A DNA stretch of 64,000 nt from Dendrolimus kikuchii. Its lineage: Eukaryota; Arthropoda; Insecta; Lepidoptera; Lasiocampidae. Under the pieces are notes generated by a model. The model was not told where the DNA came from. It did not search any database and saw nothing but the letters and a program-made list of their open reading frames with translations. Within the stretch, counting starts at the first letter, position 1; every line of letters starts with the position of its first letter. A program made the position numbers and the translations under genes. The stretch covers positions 28,216,934-28,280,933 of the forward strand of contig CM034388.1 in NCBI GenBank assembly GCA_019925095.2. Reading direction: 5' to 3'. Positions 56,690-64,000 of this stretch are shown in pieces.

Positions 56690-56906
56690 AGCCTTTACCG
56701 CCATTTTATCGTAAGCGACATTTGGACTTAAGTATTATTTTCTTAGCAAAAGGTATGTTAAACTATTATTTTAGGACTTTCAGTTTTACTTAGATTAGAC
56801 CGTACCGAATCAAAAACTAAAAGTCCTAATACAAAATAATATTTCAAAATACATTTTGCAGCAAAAATATATGAATGTCGCTTACGATAAAATGGTGGTA
56901 AAGGCT
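56690..56906. mobile_element. 217-bp MITE with ~33-bp inverted repeats
   Basis: The left end AGCCTTTACCGCCATTTTAT, CGTAAGCGACATT pairs with the right end AATGTCGCTTACGATAAAAT, GGTGGTAAAGGCT with one mismatch. A second inner inverted pair (TTAGGACTTTCAGTTTT and AAAACTAAAAGTCCTAA) extends the foldback. No clear target duplication. Confidence 0.85.
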
Positions 56907-57090
56907 CGATATATCTACAACCTTTCTTATATAGAAAACTATCTGATACCCGCCCGCTTCGCGTGCCGTAAAATCCGTTCTTAGCTGACTTCTACTTGAC
57001 GAAAAGAAGGTCCATACCAGATTTCAAGTCTATAGGTATTATAGTTCTAAGATATCGTGATGAGTCACTATATACTTGGATTTCAGTTAT

Positions 57091-57096
<6 letters not shown>

Positions 57097-57188
<92 letters not shown>

Positions 57189-57195
57189 ATATATA
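57097..57195. repeat. (AT)n microsatellite with ATGT interruptions
   Basis: About 100 bp of alternating AT, broken by TGTATGTA. Open frames rich in Tyr/Ile here (56992-57308) are artefacts. Confidence 0.95.
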
Positions 57196-57331
57196 GACGA
57201 GCTTGCATGACAAGAGTTATGAATGTCAAAGAGGCAAGTGAGGTGTGTAAGAATAAGCCTAAATGGCACTCTGTTGTTCGTGCCTACCCCGCAAGGGAAC
57301 TAGCGTGAAGTTATGTATGTATGTATGTATA
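57196..57331 (+). mobile_element. LINE 3' fragment with (TATG)n tail, copy 9, in a microsatellite
   Basis: It starts GACGAGCTTGCATGACAAGA within the (AT)n tract, ends in TATG units and returns to TATATATA. The microsatellite on both sides hides any target duplication. Confidence 0.9.
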
Positions 57332-57785
57332 TATATACAGGCCTTTTTTGTCACTTCTTTTTTGGGGGCACACTAATTCTCGAAAGTTAAGTAAGTCTAA
57401 ACTTTTTTGTTTGTAGCTCCACTCCAGAAAATTACAGTTTATTCACCGCTTTCAAAGCCTTTTCATAGTACCTACCAGGTTCAGTTCTTCTTCGTCCAAA
57501 TATTTGAACCACATTTTCAATTTTCAGATTAGCACTCATTAGGCTTATATCACGATTTTGCAAATCTAAACTCAGCTCACTTAGCTCTTGAAGAGCATCG
57601 CACATTTCGTATCAGGCGATTAGATTAGATTTTGTATTTGGATAATTTTGAACTATTAAAAAAAGCATTTTTTTGTAAAGGCTACCAGAATTGTTTTTTT
57701 TATTTTTTTTCAAATTTTTTCAGTTTTTATGGCAATTTTTCGATATTTTCGAAATTTCCTTTAAAGGCAATGCGTGCCCCGACAA
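57332..57785. other. No gene recognised
   Basis: AT-rich, with T-rich stretches at 57690-57725. Confidence 0.4.
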
Positions 57786-57789
57786 AAAG

Positions 57790-57816
57790 AGCTATATATA
57801 TATATATATATATATA
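57790..57816. repeat. (AT)n microsatellite
   Basis: An uninterrupted TATATA tract of about 26 bp. Confidence 0.9.
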
Positions 57817-58234
57817 GATGGAAAAATACGTCTATGAAATTAAGAAATCGCAATGTGACTGCACACTGACTTACATTGTATTCGTTACGGAGGTGAAAGT
57901 TACAAATTAAAACTTATATAAACAAAGACGAGTTTGGAGCCACACTCAGATCCACAAAAAGGCAAACCCTCGGCAAGTCATTAAAAAAAGCATGTCCTAT
58001 ATATGTGACATTATATAGAATCGTGTGAATGTACACGCAACGAGACAAACAAACAAACACACGTGACTCGGTTAACCAAAACGTTGTGACGCGAGGCTTA
58101 GAATAATAAACTTTTGATCGCTGTGGTGTGTAACATTATTTTTTGTTTATATTTTCGCGTTATTCTCTTTTTAATTAACTGTAAGGGTTTCTGAGCTTTG
58201 TTTTAGCCGAGTGACAGCGACGCTAATTAATACA
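57817..58234. other. No gene recognised
   Basis: AT-rich unique sequence. Confidence 0.4.
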
Positions 58235-58415
58235 ATCAACAGGCAAATATAATACAAACATAACATCGCATATTTCCAAGCTAAGAAATTTACGCTTGTG
58301 TTATGCATTAAAGCAACGATTGTGGTGGATCATACAGCCGCCTATTGAATAATTGACGGAAAGTTCATTTACGAATTTTACTCTGTCGGGAATTGAAATT
58401 GGGACGAGCTAAAGC
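58235..58415 (-). mobile_element. tRNA-derived SINE, old diverged copy
   Basis: ACGCTTGTGTTATGCATTAA, TTGACGGAAAGTTCATTTAC and TCGGGAATTGAAATTG align in order with the SINE body and box B region. The promoter boxes are destroyed. Confidence 0.65.
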
Positions 58416-58435
58416 TTATACAACAAAGACCATTT

Positions 58436-58747
58436 CCATCCGTGCAGGAACGGAGAAAGAATACAATTTCCTGCGGCCGGGCGGCCTGTCGTAAGAGGCG
58501 ACAAAACAACCTACAGCCAGGTGGTAGGGCATTTGCCAGACTGGATGGCTACCATCCCTGGTCTAAAGCATGTCGCAATAACAACCTTGAGTTGTGTTCC
58601 GGCAGTAGTGACCAGGTTCCAGTCTCCCTTAAGAGAGCAGCAGCGCATTTGTAGCACCTTTGGTGTTGCAAATGTCCATAGGCGATGGTAACCTCTTTTC
58701 ATCAAGTCGGCCGTCTGCCTCTCTGCTGAACTCCTGTAATAAAAAAA
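58436..58747 (+). mobile_element. SINE-like AATAAA element, copy 11
   Basis: Full length (ATCCGTGCAGGAACGGAG to TGTAATAAAAAAAG). Among the copies closest to the apparent consensus. Confidence 0.9.
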
Positions 58748-58885
58748 GACCGTTTATTTGGTAATAGTTAAATTTCAGACTTAATAATTTGTAATCTTCT
58801 CTAAAATTGATATTTTAGGACGAAGTAAAGTTTAGCTCTATTCAAGTATTTCCATTATGTTTAATGTTCTCTGTCAAAATTAATT

Positions 58886-59123
58886 ATCCGTGCAGGAACG
58901 GAGAAAGAATACAACGTCCTGCGGCCGGGCGGCTGGTCTAAAGTATGCCGCCATAACAACCTTGAGTCGTATTCCGGCATTAGTAGCTAGGTTACAGTCT
59001 CCCTTTAGAAACTGGCAGTACATTGGTAGCACTTTTGGTGTTATAAATGTCAATAGGCGACGGTAACCGCTTCCCATCAGGTGGGCCGTCTGCCTGTCTG
59101 CTGAACAAATGCAATAAAAAAAA
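58886..59123 (+). mobile_element. SINE-like AATAAA element, copy 12, internal deletion
   Basis: Same orientation as copy 11 and 138 bp away. About 75 bp are missing between GGCCGGGCGGC and TGGTCTAAAGTATG. Confidence 0.87.
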
Positions 59124-59395
59124 TATGTAACAAGTAGTTATAGTCCTCTATAACGAAATGTGTATAATGTTATAAGTGATTTGTAAAAGACATGACATTT
59201 TAGATGATATTTTTTCCATTAATAATAAAGCAGTTTTGTCTAATTTTGTTTTTCTAAAATTCTAGAGTCACGTAAAGAAATACTGTTAGACAAATTCAGA
59301 GAAAAATAAATATCTTATTTTGGTGTTTATTTATATTATTTTTTAAGTACATAATAATTAATTAACTTCTTCTTAATACTAAATACTACTTCTTG
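59124..59395. other. Nothing recognised
   Basis: AT-rich sequence. Confidence 0.4.
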
Positions 59396-59500
59396 ACAAA
59401 ACAACAGGAGGCCTAATCGCTAAAAGCGGTCTCTTCTGGCAACCTAGCTCAAAAGAAATTTATAACTGATCTGGCGATGTAGGTGCGTAGGTTAACGTAA
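59396..59500 (-). mobile_element. LINE 3' UTR fragment
   Basis: ACAAAACAACAGGAGGCCTA and GCGGTCTCTTCTGGCAACCT, then ATCTGGCGATGTAGGTGCG, parallel 25766-25875. Confidence 0.7.
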
Positions 59501-62500
59501 TACGTTGTAACAAATCGCTCGGCTAAAACAAGGTCTAATGCATTTTACTCATTAAATTCTCAGGCCATTAATGAAGTGCCATCCTCTGTATAGTTTTTAA
59601 GAGTACAACGGGGTTGATTTTTATCTGATCACATCGAATAGTTTAAGATTTCCCTTTCTCATTTCATCCATTTTAATCCCTATGCGATTGGTGCTAGTGC
59701 GGTGCTGCAGCGGTAACGGAATCGTCGGTGATCTCTAGTGACGCGCGATCATTATCGATAACAAAATCATAACGTTGTTTTACTTAAAAATATAAACTAC
59801 TGAGATTTCGAAAGCGACTTCATTCGCTTAAATTTAATTTTAATATTCCACGGGAATTGCTATATTTCCCGGCATAAAGTCATATTTCATGAAAATCGAT
59901 TCATTGTATATAAATATATGGATATCGAATTTCATATTAAAGCTATTTTTAAATATCCCTCTATGGAACAAGGGGAATATGATTATGTTTTCAATAGAAT
60001 CGTGCGTCACGTTGTCTAAAAATAAATTATAAAGATATATTATTATAATATGTATTTATGTTTAGTACCCGGGGTAATCCCGATTGATACCTGTATGTAA
60101 CATAACATTCCCGATTGCGCTTCAGTGTTGACAATAACGTTGTTTGTGATCCATCCGACATAACGAGTTTGTAGTTTTAAGGCATGCGTGAATGGTTGTT
60201 TCATATAATGTCGACAAATGCTTTATTCAGCTATCGTTATAACAGCTATTACAGCTATTATATACCCGTTATTGTATAACCGTTGTTTAGAACTTGTTAA
60301 AATTGTATCTGTACTTAATTTATATATAATAGAATGAAGCATTTGTTTACGTCTAGTTCAATTTTACTAGTGCATCTCAAAATTTAAAAAGACGTCTTTA
60401 ACTTAGTGAACTAATCATAATATTAACTAGTAAAGTTGGATCTCGCGATTTGACGTTGATTTTATATAAATTAATAAATTAATTATTTTAAGTAACGAAT
60501 GTATCGTGACAAACGATGAGGCGATCGAGTGGGCAATCACTATTTTTCGGATTCTATCGTTTATAAAATTACGATAGTTATGTCAAAGGTTAGCTTATAA
60601 GAAAATCTTTATTTATTGACATATTATCAATACATAACTGTGTTGTAAAAAATACAGATTGAATATCGTTCCATTTTGAATTCAATTAAAGGCTAAAGAA
60701 ATATATTTCTCATAAAAGAATTTTTACAATTCATTTAAGCTATGAGAACATTTATAAGTTGTAATTTGTAACAAGATAGAAAGCATAAATACTAAAGTTG
60801 CAGATAGTTTTGATTTATTTTTGTACATGCAAGTTACAGTTCCTTCGAACCACAATGAACAAGCATACAGATTTCGTGGAAGTGTCATTGTGTGACTTGT
60901 TAGTTTTTTTTTATAATGTATTTATCACTTCAATATTTTATGTCAATAAATATAGGTATTTGTAAATCATAGTCGGGTTCACTTAGTGGCTTATGTTAGT
61001 GCCTTACGAATGACAAGTGAGAAAATGTACTTAAAAATATTCTAAAAGAAAAGTATTTCAGTATTATATTTACAATTTAAAATGCGGTGGCGCTATATTC
61101 GAAATTAAAATAAATTTTTGAATTATATCCCTTAGAGATTAACGAGACACTAGTCTGAAAAATAGTTCTTCGACATTGTTCTGTCAGTAATGTCAAAGAG
61201 AATTTTTTTTAGGCTTCTATACAATGACAACTATATATGTCAACTGGTTAAGTCGTAATGAGTCATTTGTTTTTAAGATTTATTGTTGTACCATTTCTTT
61301 CTATACGAAGCTCATAATGACACTGAAATTTTGTACTTTTTAAAGTAACTGGTTGTCATTATATCTTTCCATATTTGTCCTCCTTTCAGCACATTGAAGT
61401 CATAGTAAGTTATCAAAAATATGCTTCAATCAAACCATTGATTTGCTATAAGCATTTGACAGCGGTTAAAGCCGTTGCAGTAAATTGGTTTCCGTCAAAA
61501 ACATTTCATAGAAAAACTCAACAAGTATTAGCCGTTGACAGATGCAACGGATCGGCTGATAATAAAAGCAAAAACGGCCGAAAACATATATTTAAATATG
61601 AAATTATGTTTTTCGACGTGAGCCCATTGCTTTTGAGGCATTACTCATCTTCGGCTGATAAATGTGCGCATGCGCAATAATTCCGTGCTCGTTCAACTTG
61701 TCCGTGTAAACCTTACACACACATATAAAGGCGTAACTCTTTTGCAATTTATTTGACAGCTCATTTTTGTAACTAGAAAATGAAAATATAGTTCTTAACG
61801 ATGCATAATTATCAGAATGTGATCTTACTGTAATGGCCGGATAGTGAAATGTAATTAATTAGGTGTTTAGTAATAATTAATTGGTTTTAAAAGTATTTTA
61901 TCGGACAGTCTAATCTAATTAATTCGGTTGACTTTTTGCTGTTCAGTCATTATGTTTTTGCAATACATAATAGGTTGTATATTTTGTATAAAGATAATAA
62001 TATTTTAGTTGTCATTTTATTAAGCAGTGTGTGTGTATAGGCTCATTTGTTTTGTGTAAATTGAACCGTTGATCATTTTTTTTTAAATAAAATCGTCCTA
62101 TTTGACGAATTTCGAGTATAAATATTTATATAATTGTTAATTCCATGTGTTGTGACAATAAATAATAATAAATAGGTTGTGATAAATGGTTTTATATAAA
62201 ATTTTGATCGACTTTGACATTTTATTAGCTTAAACCCAGTGTGTAAAACGTAATATAAAAAATATTTGTGGATCTATTGGAAATACAACGAATTTTACTT
62301 AGTCCAGGTTTACTTGACTCTTACTTAATATTTGAATCTTGAATCTAGACCTTAATATTAGTAAAATAAAATAGTGATTTTTAAATAAAGGTACCTTATG
62401 AATATTAAGTGACTCCTCAATATGGCTAGGTATTTCTCAATATCGATTCATGGCTATTATTGTTCTTAAATTTAAACTCATTTTAGTCCAATGCAGTGTG

Positions 62501-63052
62501 GAATATGACGTCACTTGTTTGCGGACTTCAGAGTCCAGTGACGCTTGAAGACAATGTGATAGAAACAATACCTAAAGACGCTAGATCATTGTTACTGTAA
62601 TATATTTTTTTCTGTAAATATGTACAATATACAAATAACAAAATAAGTGAAGAAATAATAACTTTTAAATACCTAGATTCAAAGTTGTACAATTTTTCTA
62701 TTTAAATATTTTTTTGAAAGATTTAATCTACTCTATATTTTTAATAATTACTTATTTTATCGTTTCTAATTAATTTATATTATTATGTGTTTGTACAATG
62801 TCGTAGATCAAATCAGAAGAGACATTATAAAAAAATAAAACGTTCAAAAATGTTGTTCAGATTTTGTTTATTCCTACCTCCCACCACTGTCGGACAGTTC
62901 CTGGGAAATTGATCCCGTATGATGTCCTATGCCGAAGACTGAAATCTTAATGTTCTATCTTTTGGACATATATCCCACAAGTCAAATGAAAATAATTATT
63001 TGAAAATCGAATAACAATTATTTCCATTAAGAGTTCAATCGAGGCATCGTCA
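59501..63052. other. Repeat-poor AT-rich stretch, no gene recognised
   Basis: No repeat family of the window was seen over 3.5 kb. The frame 61375-61680 (101 codons) follows a pyrimidine-rich TTTGTCCTCCTTTCAG that looks like a splice acceptor, but the protein resembles nothing I know. Could be intergenic DNA or an intron of an unseen gene. Confidence 0.4.
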
Positions 63053-63070
63053 CAGCACTAATGTATTAGG

Positions 63071-63199
63071 GGCGGCAACAAAGGGGCCCCAGTCGAGGCT
63101 CTCCACTATTCTATCGATATTCGGCACAACACTTAAAGGCCTAAAGTGTTGTACTCGCATCCGATGGAATTTTGTCGAGCCCCGATTCACGTTGCCGCC
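63071..63199. repeat. GC-rich nested inverted repeat
   Basis: The outer arms GGCGGCAAC (63071-63079) and GTTGCCGCC (63191-63199) enclose GAGGCTC/GAGCCCC, and a central hairpin ACAACACTT/AAGTGTTGT (63126-63134 and 63144-63152). It contrasts with the AT-rich flanks. A MITE or a structured regulatory element. Confidence 0.6.
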
Positions 63200-63882
63200 A
63201 CCCGGACCGTACGGATTAAACTTCCCTTTTTAAATAATCCGTGTAATATATTAATTTTATTACCAACATTGTCGTAAAACATCCAATTTGACATTTTAAT
63301 TACATTGCGATATTAATATCGACGTTTTAAAGGGGTGTGTCCGATAGTGTTTGGCTTATCGATTACATAACTCGACCGCTTTTAAAAGACCCCTTCATCA
63401 TAACAACAGTTGTGGGGATTGGTGAACTTTAAAACGGTCGGGTTGTGTATTTTGACTGCGTCGATGCCAAAAGCCGTATCGCTGTCCAATAATTACTTTC
63501 GCGCTGAGTGGAATATTACAATCATAAACAGTACCTATATTATATTAAAATTGATCATGATCCATGTTTGGGTTTCATGGCGACAGTGTAAAGGCGTTAC
63601 GGAATTTCTTTTGGTATCATTTACAAATTAACACTAGAATAAGATTGGCCAATCGTTAACGTGAAGTGAAAAGAGAAATATGAAGAGAGAAAAGAGAAAA
63701 CGTCGGAAAGGTAAGTGATATCTTTATATTGGTACTAATCTTTAATATTCTACTAATAACAATGATTTTGCATTTTGTGTGTGTGTATTTTGCGATGTGT
63801 ACTTTCAGATTTTTCGCCATTCCTTTTACAGGTATCAATCAATATAAAAACACCGTTATATTTCAGCAATAGTACATTATGG
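63200..63882. other. No gene proven; possible splice donor at 63710/63711
   Basis: GTCGGAAAGGTAAGTGATA is a near-consensus 5' splice site. An ATG at 63680 opens a 10-codon basic frame into it. Nothing else supports an exon. Confidence 0.25.
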
Positions 63883-63884
63883 TA

Positions 63885-63989
63885 CTAGTGTGTAACATTG
63901 GTGATTACCGCCGAGGCGCCATTGAGACTCGAGCCGTAGGCGAGGATCTTAAGAGAGCCGAGGACGGTAATCATCAATACACACGTGTA
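63885..63989. mobile_element. Short foldback element near the window end
   Basis: CATTGGTGATTACCGCCGAG pairs with GCCGAGGACGGTAATCATCAAT in inverted order, with ACTAGTGTGT/ACACACGTGT-type outer sequence. The centre is GACTCGAGCCGTAGGCGAGG. A ~105-bp non-coding MITE-like unit. Confidence 0.7.
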
Positions 63990-64000
63990 TCATACGACGT

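Noticed and set aside
56992..57308. Tyr/Ile-rich open frames on both strands
   Set aside because: They are produced by the (AT)n microsatellite and the LINE tail.
53463..59077. Conserved-looking proteins on both strands (for example frames with SCGRAACRKRR)
   Set aside because: They recur because the SINE-like element is repeated. Both strands are open, copies carry indels, and no domain is recognisable.

Overview
This is an AT-rich eukaryotic window from an insect, almost certainly a moth or butterfly (Lepidoptera). The dispersed repeats indicate this: tRNA-derived SINEs whose head reads GGCCTCTGTGGTTGAGCGG, and a LINE 3' tail reading GAGGCCCGAGCCCAGCAGTG. I found no bacterial-style operons, true tRNA or rRNA genes, or CRISPR arrays. 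Most long open frames lie inside repeats or are chance frames.

One host gene segment is certain. Positions 23861-24292 (+) hold an exon of the serum response factor gene (blistered/SRF). It starts at a textbook 3' splice site inside the MADS box and runs to a stop codon. The N-terminal half of the MADS box was not recognised upstream, so 1-23860 is best read as part of a large intron. Sequence after the stop is 3' UTR followed by flanking or intergenic DNA. The first 2-3 kb after the exon are repeat-poor and could hold regulatory sequence.

The rest is a mosaic of mobile-element remains. (a) A LINE 3' end with a (TATG)n tail occurs nine times; five copies keep clear target-site duplications. 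(b) A ~300-bp SINE-like element ending in AATAAA plus poly(A) occurs about twelve times, including a tandem pair and an inverted pair. (c) A tRNA-derived SINE occurs about nine times, and several other tRNA-like SINE remnants occur once. (d) C-terminal fragments of at least three other non-LTR retrotransposon reverse transcriptase ORFs are present. (e) DNA transposons include an 880-bp hAT element with a perfect 8-bp duplication, two Harbinger-like elements with TTA/TAA duplications and a probable third, two large foldback families, and several small inverted-repeat elements. Nested insertions give relative ages at several loci.

Repeat-poor stretches are about 24.3-25.7, 25.9-27.4, 33-35, 37-40, 46-49 and 59.5-63.9 kb. 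A minus-strand open region at 47.15-47.68 kb looks like decayed coding sequence, but I cannot assign it to a family. No new multi-gene system is visible. The strongest unusual signals are two independent, opposite-orientation LINE insertions at the same site of homologous foldback elements, and the set of intact transposon footprints.
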